Shown in pieces: positions 1 through 9,271 of a stretch of DNA of 38,683 nt. Made by a program: the position numbers and the translations under genes. Numbering within the stretch: the stretch's first letter is position 1; each line of letters opens with the position of its first letter. The notes under the pieces were generated by a model. That model was not told where the DNA came from. It searched no databases and was given only the letters and a program-made list of their open reading frames with translations. Source of the DNA: Solobacterium sp. (GTDB lineage Bacteria > Bacillota_I > Bacilli_A > Erysipelotrichales > Erysipelotrichaceae); contig JAFRMA010000033.1 in NCBI GenBank assembly GCA_017430925.1, forward strand, positions 1-38,683. Reading direction: 5' to 3'.

Positions 1-488
1 ACATGATCCTGAAGCTGAATGAGATCGGCGGCAGAAACGGTATCGGTCTGCTGGATATCGTGGAGAACCGTCTGGTCGGGATGAAGAGCAGGGGCGTCTA
101 TGAAACTCCGGGCGGAACCATCCTGTACGAAGCACACAAATACCTGGAAAGCATCACCCTGGATAAGATGACCGCGCACAAGAAAGAAGAACTGGCATTG
201 ACCTTTGCGGAACTGGTATACAACGGACAGTGGTTTACACCTCTGCGTGAAGCGTTATCTGCCTTCTTTGACAAGACCCAGGAACCTGTAACAGGAACCG
301 TGAAACTGAAGCTGTATAAGGGCAATATGATCAAGGCCGGTGTATGGAGTGAGAACTCCCTGTACAATACAGAACTCGCGTCTTTCGGTGAATCCGACTA
401 TGACCAGACAGACTCCCAGGGTTTCATCAACCTCTATGGTCTGCCGATCAAGGTTCAGGCAATGCTGGACAAGAAGAACAGAAAGTAG
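1..488 (+). CDS. argG: Argininosuccinate synthase, C-terminal part (truncated by window edge)
   Basis: This is the last 161 or so codons of argininosuccinate synthase, which joins citrulline and aspartate using ATP in arginine biosynthesis in the cytoplasm. The reading frame is open to the left edge, so the ATG at position 3 is an internal methionine. The visible part is the C-terminal synthetase and oligomerisation region, with family-typical stretches such as [29 protein letters not shown] and the tail segment GFINLYGLP. The N-terminal ATP-binding domain lies outside the window. The gene stops 6 nt before argH, so the two are almost certainly co-transcribed. The assignment is firm. Confidence 0.95.
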   Translation, partial: MILKLNEIGGRNGIGLLDIVENRLVGMKSRGVYETPGGTILYEAHKYLESITLDKMTAHKKEELALTFAELVYNGQWFTPLREALSAFFDKTQEPVTGTVKLKLYKGNMIKAGVWSENSLYNTELASFGESDYDQTDSQGFINLYGLPIKVQAMLDKKNRK

Positions 489-494
489 AAACCT

Positions 495-1874
495 ATGGCA
501 AAACTTTGGAGCGGAAGAACATCCGGCGCAACCAGTAAGATCGCAGATGAATTTGATTCATCGATTCCTTTTGATTCCCGGATGTATAAAGAGGATATCG
601 AGGGATCCATCGCTCATGCCCGTATGCTTGGAAAACAGGGGATCCTCCCGGCTGAATCGGTCACTCACATTATTGAGGGACTGCAGGGTATTCTGGAGGA
701 TCTGAATTCCGGTGCTCTGGAAATTGATGAGACCAGTGAAGATATCCACATGTTTGTCGAAGAAGTGCTGACACAGCGGATCGGGGATGAAGGCAAGATG
801 TTACATACTGCCAGAAGCCGGAACGATCAGGTAGCCAACGATTTCCGGCTGTATCTGCGGAATGAATCTGTGGTACTGAACGAGAAGATCCGCGGGCTGA
901 TCCGTGTACTGAATGAGAAAGCGGAACAAAACATCGATACCATTATGCCCGGCTATACCCATCTGCAGAGAGCACAGCCGATCTTCTTCGCTCATCATCT
1001 GCTTGCGTATGAGATGATGTTCCTGCGTGACCTGGGCAGAATCGAAGATGCCTGCGCCAGAATGGATGACTCGGTGATCGGGGCGTGCGCGTTTGCCGGA
1101 ACATCGTATGATATTGACCGGGAATATGAAGCGTCTCTACTGGGGTTCTCCTCTGTCAGTAAGAACAGTATCGACAGTGTATCTGACCGTGATTTCTGCC
1201 TGGAATTACTCAGCGCATTCTCGATCCTGATGATGCACATGTCCAGATTGTCGGAAGAACTGTTACTGTGGACCAGCTGGGAATTCGGCTTTATCACTCT
1301 GGATGACGCGTTTACGACCGGTTCCTCCATCATGCCGCAGAAGAAGAACTCGGATATGGCAGAATTGATCCGCGGAAAGACCGGAAGGGTATACGGAGAC
1401 CTGATGGGGCTGCTGACCGTGATGAAGGGATTACCTCTTGCCTACAACAAGGATATGCAGGAAGACAAGGAACCGGTGATGGATGCGCTGGATACCGTGA
1501 ATATCTGCCTGGATGTCATGACGCCGATGATCGAGACGATGACCGTCAAGGCAGAACGGATGAAACAGGCTGCCCGGGAAGGCTTTATCAACGCGACAGA
1601 TCTGGCGGATTACCTGACGAAGAAGGGGATGCCGTTCCGTACCGCGTATAAGATCTGCGGGGAAATTGTCTCGGATTGTATGAAGAAAGGTCTGGTTCTT
1701 GAGAATTATCCGTTATCTTCCTACAAGGAGTATTCGGAATTGTTTGAAGAGGATGTCTATCCGGTGATCGATCTGACGACGGCAGCAGACAGCCGTTCCT
1801 CGGAAGGAGGCACATCTCGGTCTTCCATCAGAAAACAGATCGAATTTGTCGGAAAATTGCTGGAAAACGGATAA
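495..1874 (+). CDS. argH: Argininosuccinate lyase
   Basis: The 459-residue product cleaves argininosuccinate to arginine and fumarate, the last step of arginine synthesis. It has the normal length of the aspartase/fumarase superfamily. The superfamily signature GSSIMPQKKNSD is present and carries the mobile catalytic-serine loop. HTARSRNDQVANDFRLY and PGYTHLQRAQP are the other conserved substrate-binding segments. The protein acts as a cytoplasmic homotetramer in the known family. The start follows argG by 6 nt with only a weak ribosome-binding site, which suggests translational coupling. A strong terminator follows. No ArgR box was recognised, because the promoter of the pair lies outside the window. 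Confidence 0.97.
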   Translation: MAKLWSGRTSGATSKIADEFDSSIPFDSRMYKEDIEGSIAHARMLGKQGILPAESVTHIIEGLQGILEDLNSGALEIDETSEDIHMFVEEVLTQRIGDEGKMLHTARSRNDQVANDFRLYLRNESVVLNEKIRGLIRVLNEKAEQNIDTIMPGYTHLQRAQPIFFAHHLLAYEMMFLRDLGRIEDACARMDDSVIGACAFAGTSYDIDREYEASLLGFSSVSKNSIDSVSDRDFCLELLSAFSILMMHMSRLSEELLLWTSWEFGFITLDDAFTTGSSIMPQKKNSDMAELIRGKTGRVYGDLMGLLTVMKGLPLAYNKDMQEDKEPVMDALDTVNICLDVMTPMIETMTVKAERMKQAAREGFINATDLADYLTKKGMPFRTAYKICGEIVSDCMKKGLVLENYPLSSYKEYSELFEEDVYPVIDLTTAADSRSSEGGTSRSSIRKQIEFVGKLLENG

Positions 1875-1952
1875 AAATTGTAGGATTTCCTACTGAATTT
1901 GTACTGTTTACCGGCAGGAAAAAAGAAAGAAAACGCTTCCATATAATATAGT

Positions 1953-1979
1953 AAAAAAGGGCTTGCAATGCCCTTTTTT
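1953..1979 (+). terminator. Rho-independent terminator of argGH
   Basis: A perfect A-rich stem, AAAAAAGGGC and GCCCTTTTTT, encloses the loop TTGCAAT and ends in a T run. It lies 79 nt after the argH stop and closes the arginine transcript. Confidence 0.85.
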
Positions 1980-1991
1980 GAGTGTTACTAT
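1963..1991 (+). promoter_or_regulatory. Candidate promoter of the S10 ribosomal operon, overlapping the argH terminator
   Basis: A possible -35 TTGCAA (1963-1968, 4 of 6 consensus bases) sits in the terminator loop. After a 17-nt spacer comes a possible -10 TACTAT (1986-1991, 4 of 6). It is the only arrangement with correct spacing that I found between argH and the ribosomal leader. The match is modest, and a TATAAT at 1942-1947 without a recognisable -35 is an alternative. Confidence 0.35.
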
Positions 1992-1994
1992 AGT

Positions 1995-2119
1995 GAGGCA
2001 CTCGTGTAGATGTGGGAGGTTGCCGGCACACTGATAGGCGTTGCCACAATGTGATAACCGGGGAATTCCCGCGGAGCGATCTGTCAAGGAGACAGAGTGA
2101 ATATAAGGAGGAAAAATTC
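1995..2119 (+). promoter_or_regulatory. Structured 5' leader of the S10 operon
   Basis: The roughly 125-nt leader before rpsJ can fold into several small nested helices. GGTT (2018-2021) pairs with AACC (2056-2059). Inside it CACA (2027-2030) pairs with TGTG (2050-2053), and GGC (2037-2039) pairs with GCC (2043-2045). Further on, TCTGTC (2080-2085) and GACAGA (2091-2096) form a 6-bp hairpin with loop AAGGA. The rpsJ ribosome-binding site follows. Such leaders commonly bind a ribosomal protein for feedback control. I cannot assign this one to a named leader family, and the regulator is unknown. Confidence 0.4.
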
Positions 2120-2431
2120 ATGGCAAAAAATTCTGTAAGAATTCGCTTGAAGGCTTACGAGAACAGGAATCTGGATGCGGCTTGCAAGAAGATCGTTGAA
2201 ACTGCAGCCAATCATGATGCGAAGAAGATCGTGGGTCCTGTCCCGCTGCCGACCGAGAGAGAGGTCATCACTGTTCTGAGAGCTGTACACAAGTACAAGG
2301 ATTCTCGTGAGCAATTCGAAATTCGTACACACAAGAGATTGATTGAAATCATCGGCCCTAGCGCCGAAACGATCGATGCTCTGAGCAGACTTGATCTGCC
2401 CAGCGGAGTAGAGATCGAAATCAAGCTGTAG
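2120..2431 (+). CDS. rpsJ: 30S ribosomal protein S10
   Basis: This is a 103-residue S10, a 30S head protein that also serves as NusE in antitermination in the known family. Conserved stretches include [29 protein letters not shown] and the S10 signature around THKRLIEII. The ATG at 2120 was chosen because AAGGAGG lies 8 nt upstream and the product then starts at the usual [12 protein letters not shown]. An in-frame upstream start at 2012 would only translate the leader. It is the first gene of the ribosomal operon. Confidence 0.97.
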   Translation: MAKNSVRIRLKAYENRNLDAACKKIVETAANHDAKKIVGPVPLPTEREVITVLRAVHKYKDSREQFEIRTHKRLIEIIGPSAETIDALSRLDLPSGVEIEIKL

Positions 2432-2451
2432 AAAGGACCGGGTGAAATTAG

Positions 2452-3195
2452 ATGAAAGGTATCTTAGGACGTAAGCTCGGCATGACACAGGTCTTCACGA
2501 TCGACGGAAATCTGATTCCCGTTACAGTCGTAGAAGTTAAGCCCAACGTTGTGCTGCAGAAAAAGACAGTTGAAACAGACGGTTACGAAGCTGTTCAGCT
2601 GGGTTACGAAGATGTAAAAGAGAACCGCAGCAATAAACCGGCCATCGGACATGCGAAGAAAGCCGGCACAGCCCCGAAGAAGTTCATCCGTGAGTTCAAG
2701 GCTGATGAACTGTTCGGACTGGAAGTCGGCGCGGAAGTCAAAGCAGACATCTTCGAAGCTGGTGATCTGGTGGATGTCAGCGGAACATCCAAAGGCCATG
2801 GCTACACAGGAACGATCAAGCGTTACAACGCTCATCGCGGACCGGAAACTCACGGTGGATCCAAGAACGTAAGACATATCGGTTCCCTGGCAACAACCGG
2901 ACGTAACAACGGTCGTATTGAAAAGAATACACCGATGCCCGGACAGGACGGTGGATTCACAGTGACAAATCAGAACCTGACAGTCATCAAGGTTGATGCG
3001 GAAGAAGGTTATATCCTGATCAAGGGTAATGTGCCGGGACCGCGCAAAGGTCTGGTTGAGATCAAGACAACAGTTAAGCCTGCAAAGAAAGCCAAAGTTG
3101 AAGAACTGATTTCCTACAAGGGTGAAACTGTTGAAGAAGAACTTGAAAAAGTTGCGGAAGCCATTAATGAAGAACTGGCCGCTGCCAACAACTAA
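2452..3195 (+). CDS. rplC: 50S ribosomal protein L3 with C-terminal extension
   Basis: The 247-residue protein begins [15 protein letters not shown] and carries the L3 signature [12 protein letters not shown] and the conserved [19 protein letters not shown] loop that reaches the peptidyl transferase centre. It is an early-assembly protein of the 50S subunit. L3 is usually about 205-215 residues. Here an acidic Lys/Glu-rich tail of about 35 residues follows the core (after [13 protein letters not shown]). The tail is probably flexible and its role is unknown. rplD follows after 11 nt. Confidence 0.96.
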   Translation: MKGILGRKLGMTQVFTIDGNLIPVTVVEVKPNVVLQKKTVETDGYEAVQLGYEDVKENRSNKPAIGHAKKAGTAPKKFIREFKADELFGLEVGAEVKADIFEAGDLVDVSGTSKGHGYTGTIKRYNAHRGPETHGGSKNVRHIGSLATTGRNNGRIEKNTPMPGQDGGFTVTNQNLTVIKVDAEEGYILIKGNVPGPRKGLVEIKTTVKPAKKAKVEELISYKGETVEEELEKVAEAINEELAAANN

Positions 3196-3206
3196 GGAGG
3201 TAAACA

Positions 3207-3836
3207 ATGTCCCAGATAGATGTATACAATCAGGAAGCAAAAGTAGTAAAAACACTGGATGTTTCTGATGAAGTGTTCGGTATTGAACCGAATCAGCAGG
3301 CAATCTATGACTCTGTGCTTGTCTACCTTGCAGGGATGAGACAGGGAACACATTCCACACTGACAAGAGCATATGTATCCGGAACCGGCAAGAAACCGTT
3401 CCGTCAGAAAGGTACAGGACGTGCTCGTCAGGGTTCGACCAGAGCTACACAGTGGCGCGGCGGTGCGATCGCGTTCGGCCCGCATCCCCGTAAGTACGGC
3501 AAGAAACTGAATCGTAAGGTTCGCCGTCTTGCTCTCCGCAGTGCGCTGAGCGAAAAAGCTCAGGGTGAAGCAATGACCGTTGTGGAAAATCTGAACTTTG
3601 ATGAAATCAAGACAAAGAAAGCAGCAGCATTGATGGATGCGTTCGGCTTTGACCGCAAGACATTGTTTGTGGCAGATGCATCGGAAGATTATGACAACGC
3701 ATATATCTCCATGCGCAACATTCCAAACGCATTGCTGGTATCTGTTGAAGAACTCAATGTTTACGACATCGTAAATGCTGACAGAATCGTCTTCACAGAA
3801 GCTGCAGCAGTTAAGGCAGGGGAGGTATTCGCATAA
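3207..3836 (+). CDS. rplD: 50S ribosomal protein L4
   Basis: The 209-residue L4 has the long internal loop that lines the peptide exit tunnel, seen here as GTGKKPFRQKGTGRARQGS followed by WRGGAIAFGPHPR. This is the region where macrolide-resistance changes occur in other bacteria, and nothing unusual stands out. The ribosome-binding site AAGGAGG at the rplC stop fixes the start. The stop overlaps the rplW start by one base (TAATG), which suggests coupling. Confidence 0.97.
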   Translation: MSQIDVYNQEAKVVKTLDVSDEVFGIEPNQQAIYDSVLVYLAGMRQGTHSTLTRAYVSGTGKKPFRQKGTGRARQGSTRATQWRGGAIAFGPHPRKYGKKLNRKVRRLALRSALSEKAQGEAMTVVENLNFDEIKTKKAAALMDAFGFDRKTLFVADASEDYDNAYISMRNIPNALLVSVEELNVYDIVNADRIVFTEAAAVKAGEVFA

Positions 3837-4126
3837 TGAGTGCTTACGATATCATCATTCGTCCGATCATTACCGAGAAGACAAACCTGCAGAATGCGCA
3901 GGAAAACAAGATCGCGTTTGAAGTAAAGAAGGGTGCCAACAAGACAGCGGTTGCCCAGGCGATCGAACAGATCTACGGCATCAAGCCGGTTAAGGTCAAT
4001 ATCCTCAACGTTCACCCGAAGACAAAGAGAATGGGGAACAGAGGACAGTTCACCGGTAAGACAAATGCAGTAAGAAAAGCAGTTGTCACTCTGCCGGAAG
4101 GACAGAATATCAATCTGTTTGACTAA
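3836..4126 (+). CDS. rplW: 50S ribosomal protein L23
   Basis: The 96-residue L23 starts MSAYDIIIRPIITEKT, the typical N-terminus. It sits at the tunnel exit and in the known family docks trigger factor and SRP. The residues around KVNILNVHPKTKR form the usual extended loop. Its start overlaps the rplD stop (TAATG). A 58-nt gap before rplB holds a short imperfect inverted repeat and a ribosome-binding site but no gene. Confidence 0.96.
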   Translation: MSAYDIIIRPIITEKTNLQNAQENKIAFEVKKGANKTAVAQAIEQIYGIKPVKVNILNVHPKTKRMGNRGQFTGKTNAVRKAVVTLPEGQNINLFD

Positions 4127-4184
4127 CAGATAAACTATCGGAGGAAGTCGCTATCTCCGGATAAATGCGAAAGGAAAGAAAGAA

Positions 4185-5018
4185 ATGGCAATTATCAAGT
4201 ATAAGCCAACGACAAACGGTCGTCGTAATATGAGCACATTAAGCAATGATCGTATTACAAAGAAGACACCGGAAAAGAGCCTTGTCGTTGCAAAGAACAG
4301 TAACGGCGGCCGCGGAAATACCGGCCGGGTGACAACCCGCCATCAGGGCGGCGGTCACAAACAGAAGTACCGTATCATTGACTTCAAACGTAATAAAGAC
4401 GGAATCGAAGGAACCGTAGCAGCAATTGAGTACGATCCTAACCGTAACGCAAATATCGCTCTGATCAATTATAAAGATGGTGAGAAGCGTTATATCATCT
4501 GCCCTCAGAAACTGGAAGTCGGCAATAAGATCGTCAGCGACAAGGCTGCGGATATCAAAGTCGGCAATGCCATGGAACTGAGAAACATCCCTGAAGGTAC
4601 ATTCGTACACTGTGTGGAACTGACTCCGGGCAAGGGCGGCCAGATGGCAAGAGCAGCCGGATGCAGCGCTCAGATCCTCGGCTTCGATGGTCCGTACGCT
4701 ACACTTCGTCTCTCCAGCGGTGAGATCCGCAAGGTCAGAGGCGAATGCCGCGCAACCATCGGTGTTGTCGGTAACGAAGACTACAGCCTGATCAACTTCG
4801 GTAAAGCAGGCCGTAACAGATGGAGAGGTATCCGTCCTACAGTACGTGGTTCCGCGATGAACCCTGTCGATCACCCTCATGGTGGTGGTGAAGGCAGAAC
4901 GCCGATCGGACGTAAATCCCCGATGACTCCTTGGGGCAAGAAGGCTATGGGTGTCAAGACCCGTAAGCACAAGAAAGCTTCCAACGCGCTCATCATGACA
5001 AGAAGAAATGGTAAATAA
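4185..5018 (+). CDS. rplB: 50S ribosomal protein L2
   Basis: The 277-residue L2 has the normal length and ends with the conserved Lys/Arg-rich tail. The signature [17 protein letters not shown], containing the histidine region linked to peptidyl transferase assembly, is intact. Upstream, [15 protein letters not shown] marks the OB-fold domain. The gene has an AAAGGAAAG-type ribosome-binding site and lies 58 nt after rplW. Confidence 0.97.
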   Translation: MAIIKYKPTTNGRRNMSTLSNDRITKKTPEKSLVVAKNSNGGRGNTGRVTTRHQGGGHKQKYRIIDFKRNKDGIEGTVAAIEYDPNRNANIALINYKDGEKRYIICPQKLEVGNKIVSDKAADIKVGNAMELRNIPEGTFVHCVELTPGKGGQMARAAGCSAQILGFDGPYATLRLSSGEIRKVRGECRATIGVVGNEDYSLINFGKAGRNRWRGIRPTVRGSAMNPVDHPHGGGEGRTPIGRKSPMTPWGKKAMGVKTRKHKKASNALIMTRRNGK

Positions 5019-5037
5019 CTGAAAGGAGAATAGAAAG

Positions 5038-5304
5038 ATGTCAAGAAGTATTAAAAAGGGTCCGTTCTGTGACGCAAGCTTGATGAAAAAGGTTGAAGCA
5101 CAGAATGCATCAAATAAAAAAGAAGTAATTAAGACATGGTCGCGCCGTTCAGTGATTTATCCGAGCTTCGTAGAACATACATTCGCTGTCTACAACGGCA
5201 AGGAACACATCCCTGTCTATGTAACAGAAGATATGGTCGGCCATAAGTTAGGCGAATTCGTTCCTACCCGCAGATACGGCGGTCACGGCGATAATAAGGC
5301 TTAA
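5038..5304 (+). CDS. rpsS: 30S ribosomal protein S19
   Basis: The 88-residue S19 starts [15 protein letters not shown] and contains the signature [17 protein letters not shown]. It forms a head complex with S13 in the 30S subunit. AAAGGAG precedes the ATG at suitable spacing. Length and sequence are standard. Confidence 0.97.
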   Translation: MSRSIKKGPFCDASLMKKVEAQNASNKKEVIKTWSRRSVIYPSFVEHTFAVYNGKEHIPVYVTEDMVGHKLGEFVPTRRYGGHGDNKA

Positions 5305-5318
5305 GGAGGAAAATGAGC

Positions 5319-5651
5319 ATGGATGTAAAAGCAACCGCGAAAACAGTTCGTTATACTCCGCGTAAGACACGCCTTGTGCTGGATCTGATCCGCGGCAAGG
5401 ATGTGGAAGAAGCACTTGCGATTCTTCAGTTCACACCGAATCACGCAGCTACTGCTGTCGCAAAAGTGGTCAAGAGTGCTGCGGCAAACGCTGTTCACAA
5501 TCATCAGTTAGATGGTTCCAAGTTATATGTAAAGAGTTGTTACGCTGACGAGGGAGTCACATTGAAGCGCTGGATGCCGAGAGCTAAGGGAAGCGCATCA
5601 CAGATTCTCAAGAGAACAAGCCACATCACAGTTGTGGTTTCAGAAAGATAA
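5319..5651 (+). CDS. rplV: 50S ribosomal protein L22
   Basis: The product is L22, a tunnel protein with the tunnel-lining hairpin visible as [17 protein letters not shown]. Two in-frame ATGs compete, at 5313 (giving MSMDV) and 5319 (giving [14 protein letters not shown]). The AAGGAGG at 5303-5309 is only 3 nt from the first and 9 nt from the second, so I prefer 5319 (110 residues). The difference is two residues. Confidence 0.94.
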   Translation: MDVKATAKTVRYTPRKTRLVLDLIRGKDVEEALAILQFTPNHAATAVAKVVKSAAANAVHNHQLDGSKLYVKSCYADEGVTLKRWMPRAKGSASQILKRTSHITVVVSER

Positions 5652-5668
5652 GGGAGGAAGATCAGAAT

Positions 5669-6487
5669 ATGGGACAAAAAGTTAGCCCGATCGGAATGCG
5701 TGTTGGTGTAATCCGTGACTGGGAATCCAGATGGTACGCTGATAAAGCAAACTTTGGCGATCTTCTGAACGAAGATGTTAAGATCCGTAAATTCCTGGAC
5801 ACAGAGCTGAAAGATGCCTATGTATCCCGCATTGAGATTGAAAGAGTCTCCAAGCAGGACTGCAAGATCATCGTTCGCTGCGCTCGTCCGGGTGCTATGG
5901 TCGGCAAGAGCGAAGACGGCAAGGATAAACTTGACGCACTCCGCGCAAAACTCGGCAAACTGACAAACGGAAAGAATATCAAGATTGAAGTGATCCAGGT
6001 CGCTAATCCTGATCTCGACGCAACATTGGTTGCCCGCAAGATCTGCGAACAGCTGGAAGCTCGTCAGTCCTTCCGTATTGCTCAGAAGAAGGCAATCCAG
6101 CAGACAATGCGTTCCGGCGCAAAGGGAATCAAGACATTGGCTTCCGGCCGTTTAGGCGGTGCCGAAATCGCCAGAAGCGAAGGTTATTCCCAGGGTGTCG
6201 TTCCTCTGCATACACTGCGCAGTGATATCGACTATGCATGGGCAGAAGCACATACAACCTATGGCAAGCTGGGCGTCAAAGTCTGGATCTGCCGTGGCGA
6301 AGTTCTGCCTGGGCAGATGGTCACAGAACCGGAAGCTCCTGCACGTACAGGAAGAGACAACAGAAGGAATGGCCGCGGACGTAATGACCGCCGTAATTCC
6401 CGTCCTGCCCGTCAGGCTGAGAATAACGATGCTGCAGAGGCAACACAGGAGAATGCCCGCAATGAATCACAAGGAGGGAATGAATAA
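5669..6487 (+). CDS. rpsC: 30S ribosomal protein S3 with basic/polar C-terminal tail
   Basis: The 272-residue protein starts [20 protein letters not shown], the typical S3 N-terminus. It contains the KH domain and the S3_C domain ([12 protein letters not shown]...[12 protein letters not shown]). S3 lies at the mRNA entry channel and contributes to helicase activity. The core ends near residue 215. It is followed by about 50 low-complexity residues rich in Arg, Asn, Gln and Glu ([16 protein letters not shown] and onward), longer than in Bacillus S3 and presumably disordered. Confidence 0.96.
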   Translation: MGQKVSPIGMRVGVIRDWESRWYADKANFGDLLNEDVKIRKFLDTELKDAYVSRIEIERVSKQDCKIIVRCARPGAMVGKSEDGKDKLDALRAKLGKLTNGKNIKIEVIQVANPDLDATLVARKICEQLEARQSFRIAQKKAIQQTMRSGAKGIKTLASGRLGGAEIARSEGYSQGVVPLHTLRSDIDYAWAEAHTTYGKLGVKVWICRGEVLPGQMVTEPEAPARTGRDNRRNGRGRNDRRNSRPARQAENNDAAEATQENARNESQGGNE

Positions 6488-6489
6488 TC

Positions 6490-6903
6490 ATGTTGATGCC
6501 TAAGAGAACAAAATACAGAAGACCTCATCGTCTGAGCTATGAAGGACGCGCCAAGGCTGGTCGTGAACTGGCTTTCGGTAAGTACGGTATCGTAGCTGAC
6601 GAGGGCGCTTATGTAAGCAGCAATCAGATTGAAGCTGCCCGTGTTGCCATGACACGTTATATGGACCGTAGCGGTAAGGTCTGGATCAAGATCTTCCCTC
6701 ATCTGGCAAAAACAAAGAAACCTCTCGAAGTACGTATGGGTAGTGGTAAAGGTGCTCCGGACAGCTGGGTAGCAGTTGTACAGCCTGGCCGTATCCTGTT
6801 CGAGATCGACGGTGTCAGTGAAGAGATTGCCCGTGAAGCATTACGTCTGGCATCTCACAAACTGTGCGTAAAGACCCGCTTTATTAAGAAAGAGGATAAG
6901 TAG
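6490..6903 (+). CDS. rplP: 50S ribosomal protein L16
   Basis: The 137-residue L16 begins [14 protein letters not shown] and carries the signatures [19 protein letters not shown] and the Arg-containing loop near the A-site tRNA. A second ATG two codons downstream is possible, but the ribosome-binding site AAGGAGGG at 6471-6478 favours the first. It starts 2 nt after the rpsC stop. Confidence 0.96.
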   Translation: MLMPKRTKYRRPHRLSYEGRAKAGRELAFGKYGIVADEGAYVSSNQIEAARVAMTRYMDRSGKVWIKIFPHLAKTKKPLEVRMGSGKGAPDSWVAVVQPGRILFEIDGVSEEIAREALRLASHKLCVKTRFIKKEDK

Positions 6904-6905
6904 TC

Positions 6906-7100
6906 ATGAATGTAAAGGAAATTAGAGATTTGAGCAACGAAGAGCTCAACAAAGAAATTGTTGCATTAACGGAAGAGCTCTATAGTCTGCGTTTCCAACA
7001 GGCTACCGGGGGTCTTGAGAATCCGGCGCATATGAAAGAAGTACGCAAGACGATCGCACGTATTAAAACCGTTCTTACAGAACGTGAAGCGGCGAAGTAA
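6906..7100 (+). CDS. rpmC: 50S ribosomal protein L29
   Basis: The 64-residue two-helix L29 starts [18 protein letters not shown] and contains the family motif [20 protein letters not shown]. It sits next to L23 at the exit tunnel and begins 2 nt after rplP. Standard length. Confidence 0.95.
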   Translation: MNVKEIRDLSNEELNKEIVALTEELYSLRFQQATGGLENPAHMKEVRKTIARIKTVLTEREAAK

Positions 7101-7114
7101 AGGAGGGCAGGAAA

Positions 7115-7375
7115 ATGGAAAGAAATAACCGTAAGGTACTCCGCGGAACAGTCGTATCTGACAAAATGGATAAGACGATCGTTGTGGAGATTGAAACCAC
7201 AAAGAGCCATCCTTTGTACGGAAGGCGCGTAAAGTATACAAAGAAGTTTAAAGCACACGATGAGAACAATGAGGCTAAAGTCGGTGATGTAGTTGAAATC
7301 ATGGAAACAAGACCGTTATCCAAGGATAAGCATTTCCGTCTCGTGTCCATCATCGAGAAAGCTGTAATTCTGTAA
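7115..7375 (+). CDS. rpsQ: 30S ribosomal protein S17
   Basis: The 86-residue OB-fold protein contains [19 protein letters not shown] and [20 protein letters not shown], typical of S17, a primary 16S rRNA-binding protein. AAGGAGGGC precedes the start. Confidence 0.96.
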   Translation: MERNNRKVLRGTVVSDKMDKTIVVEIETTKSHPLYGRRVKYTKKFKAHDENNEAKVGDVVEIMETRPLSKDKHFRLVSIIEKAVIL

Positions 7376-7394
7376 GCACTGGAGGTAGAAAGCT

Positions 7395-7763
7395 ATGATT
7401 CAAAATGAAACCAGATTGAAAGTCGCTGATAATACCGGTGCTAAAGAGCTGCTGGTCATCCGCTGCCTTGGCGGAAGCAAGCGTAAATCCGCGAATATCG
7501 GTGATATCGTCGTATGTGCAGTTAAGTCTGCAATTCCTAACGGAAATGTTAAAGCAGGACAGGTTGTCAAGTGTGTCATCGTTCGTACAAAATACGGACT
7601 GCGTCGTGAGAACGGCAGTTACATCAAGTTTGATGAGAACGCTGCAGTAATCATCAAGGATGACCTGACACCGGTCGGAACACGTATTTTTGGCCCGGTA
7701 GCGAGAGAACTTCGTGAAAAGAGCTTCATGAAGATCGTCTCTCTGGCTCCGGAAGTACTGTAA
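7395..7763 (+). CDS. rplN: 50S ribosomal protein L14
   Basis: This is a 122-residue L14, the normal length, starting [19 protein letters not shown]. It carries the L14 signature region around [20 protein letters not shown] and [16 protein letters not shown]. It lies at the subunit interface and is the first gene of the spc-type segment. Confidence 0.97.
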   Translation: MIQNETRLKVADNTGAKELLVIRCLGGSKRKSANIGDIVVCAVKSAIPNGNVKAGQVVKCVIVRTKYGLRRENGSYIKFDENAAVIIKDDLTPVGTRIFGPVARELREKSFMKIVSLAPEVL

Positions 7764-7776
7764 GGAGGAGGCCGCA

Positions 7777-8100
7777 ATGAAAATCAAAACAGGTGATACA
7801 GTAAAAGTCATCAGTGGTCACTACAAAGGTACGATTGGTGAAGTAAAAGCGGTTAATCCGAAGACAAACAAGATCATCGTTGAAGGTGTCAACATGATCA
7901 AGAAATCCTTAAAGCCTACACAGATGAACCCGGACGGCGGCATCGTAGAGCATGAAGCAGGTATCAATGCCAGCAACGTTATGGTCTATGACAGCAAGGC
8001 TAAGGCAGCCGGCCGTGTAGGATTCAGCACAGACAGTAAAGGCAATAAGACACGTGTAAATAAGAAATCCGGTAAAGAGATCAAAGGAGGCAAGAAGTAA
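7777..8100 (+). CDS. rplX: 50S ribosomal protein L24
   Basis: The 107-residue L24 has the N-terminal KOW motif ([20 protein letters not shown]) and the conserved [20 protein letters not shown]. It is an assembly initiator near the exit tunnel. Its stop codon overlaps the rplE start by one base (TAATG). Confidence 0.96.
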   Translation: MKIKTGDTVKVISGHYKGTIGEVKAVNPKTNKIIVEGVNMIKKSLKPTQMNPDGGIVEHEAGINASNVMVYDSKAKAAGRVGFSTDSKGNKTRVNKKSGKEIKGGKK

Positions 8101-8648
8101 TGAATCGTCTCGAACAGAAATATAAAGAAACGGTAAAGCCTGCATTGATCAAGGAATTCAACTATACAAGTCCGATGCAGTGCCCGAAGATTGAAAAGGT
8201 AGTCATCAACATTGGTGTAGGTGATGCGATTGCCAATCCGAAAGCTCTGGAAGAAGCAGTAAGTGAACTGACACAGATCAGTGGTCAGAAACCGGTAATC
8301 ACAAAGGCGAAGAAATCCATCGCGAACTTCAAACTTCGTGAAGGTATGGAAATCGGCTGTAAGGTTACACTGCGTGGTCAGCGTATGTATGAGTTCCTGG
8401 ATAAGCTGATGAACATCTCTCTGCCGCGTGTACGTGACTTCCGTGGTGTCTCTGCAACAGCATTTGACGGCCGCGGCAACTACACACTCGGTATCAGAGA
8501 ACAGCTGATTTTCCCGGAAATCAACTTCGACCGTGTAAACAAGACACGTGGTATGGACGTTGTTATCGTCACTACCGCAAAGACAAATAGAGAAGCATAT
8601 GAACTGCTTGCTCAAATGGGTATGTCGTTCGCAAAGAGGGAGGGCTAA
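8100..8648 (+). CDS. rplE: 50S ribosomal protein L5
   Basis: The 182-residue L5 contains [16 protein letters not shown] and the signature [20 protein letters not shown]. It contacts 5S rRNA and P-site tRNA. The start overlaps rplX by 1 nt. The length is typical. Confidence 0.97.
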   Translation: MNRLEQKYKETVKPALIKEFNYTSPMQCPKIEKVVINIGVGDAIANPKALEEAVSELTQISGQKPVITKAKKSIANFKLREGMEIGCKVTLRGQRMYEFLDKLMNISLPRVRDFRGVSATAFDGRGNYTLGIREQLIFPEINFDRVNKTRGMDVVIVTTAKTNREAYELLAQMGMSFAKREG

Positions 8649-8651
8649 AAC

Positions 8652-8837
8652 ATGGCTAAGACATCTCAGAAGATCCGACAGAGCCGTCCTGCGAAGTTCT
8701 CCACACGTGCTTATACACGTTGTGAGCGCTGCGGACGTCCGCATTCCGTATTAAGCAAATACAAAGTTTGCCGTATCTGCTTCCGTGAACTGGCTTACAA
8801 AGGTCAGATTCCGGGAGTTAAGAAGGCTAGTTGGTAA
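8652..8837 (+). CDS. rpsN: 30S ribosomal protein S14, zinc-binding type
   Basis: The 61-residue short-form S14 (C+ type) has four zinc-ligand cysteines in a CxxC...CxxC arrangement: [10 protein letters not shown] and CRICF. The conserved C-terminal [11 protein letters not shown] is present. No second zinc-independent copy is seen in this window. It starts 3 nt after rplE. Confidence 0.97.
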   Translation: MAKTSQKIRQSRPAKFSTRAYTRCERCGRPHSVLSKYKVCRICFRELAYKGQIPGVKKASW

Positions 8838-8851
8838 GGAGGACGAACAAG

Positions 8852-9253
8852 ATGAATATGACAGATCCTATCGCCGACATGCTGACAAGAATCCGCAATG
8901 GTGTACATGCCAACCTCGAAGAAGTGGATGTAGCGCCGGTTTCCAAAGTTAAACTGGAAATTGCCAGAATTCTGAAAGCGGAAGGTTATATTGACAACTA
9001 TTCCGTCAGCGGTGAAGGTGTTGAGAAGAAAATGACGGTTGTATTAAAGTACGGACCGAACAAAGAAAAAGTCATTTCCGGCATTAAGCGTATCTCCAAA
9101 CCTGGTCTTCGCGTTTATGCGAAAAACGACGCAATTCCCAAGGTACTGAACGGTATGGGTATTGCGATCATCTCTACCAGCAGTGGAATGATGACTGATA
9201 GAGAAGCTAGAATGAAACACGCAGGCGGCGAAGTCATCGCCTACGTCTGGTAA
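8852..9253 (+). CDS. rpsH: 30S ribosomal protein S8
   Basis: The S8 product starts [17 protein letters not shown] and ends with the diagnostic GGEVIAYVW. It is a primary 16S rRNA binder. An in-frame start at 8831 would overlap rpsN and has no ribosome-binding site. AAGGAGG at 8836-8842 supports 8852 (133 residues). S8 is the translational repressor of the spc operon in Escherichia coli; no target was identified here. Confidence 0.96.
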   Translation: MNMTDPIADMLTRIRNGVHANLEEVDVAPVSKVKLEIARILKAEGYIDNYSVSGEGVEKKMTVVLKYGPNKEKVISGIKRISKPGLRVYAKNDAIPKVLNGMGIAIISTSSGMMTDREARMKHAGGEVIAYVW

Positions 9254-9271
9254 GAGAAAGGAATCAGAAGA

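Noticed and set aside
1942..1947. TATAAT upstream of the argH terminator as ribosomal operon promoter
   Set aside because: No -35 at usable spacing, and a transcript from here would run straight into the terminator; the overlapping downstream pair was preferred, though this one is not excluded.
2012..2119. Upstream start for rpsJ
   Set aside because: It would translate the structured leader; AAGGAGG directly before 2120 and the S10 family start support the shorter form.
2464..3372. Long minus-strand open frame opposite rplC
   Set aside because: Cysteine- and leucine-rich translation without motifs, opposite a well-conserved L3 gene.
4137..4170. Inverted repeat TATCGGAG ... CTCCGGATA between rplW and rplB
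   Set aside because: Imperfect and short, no T run and no known regulatory role; kept only as a remark.
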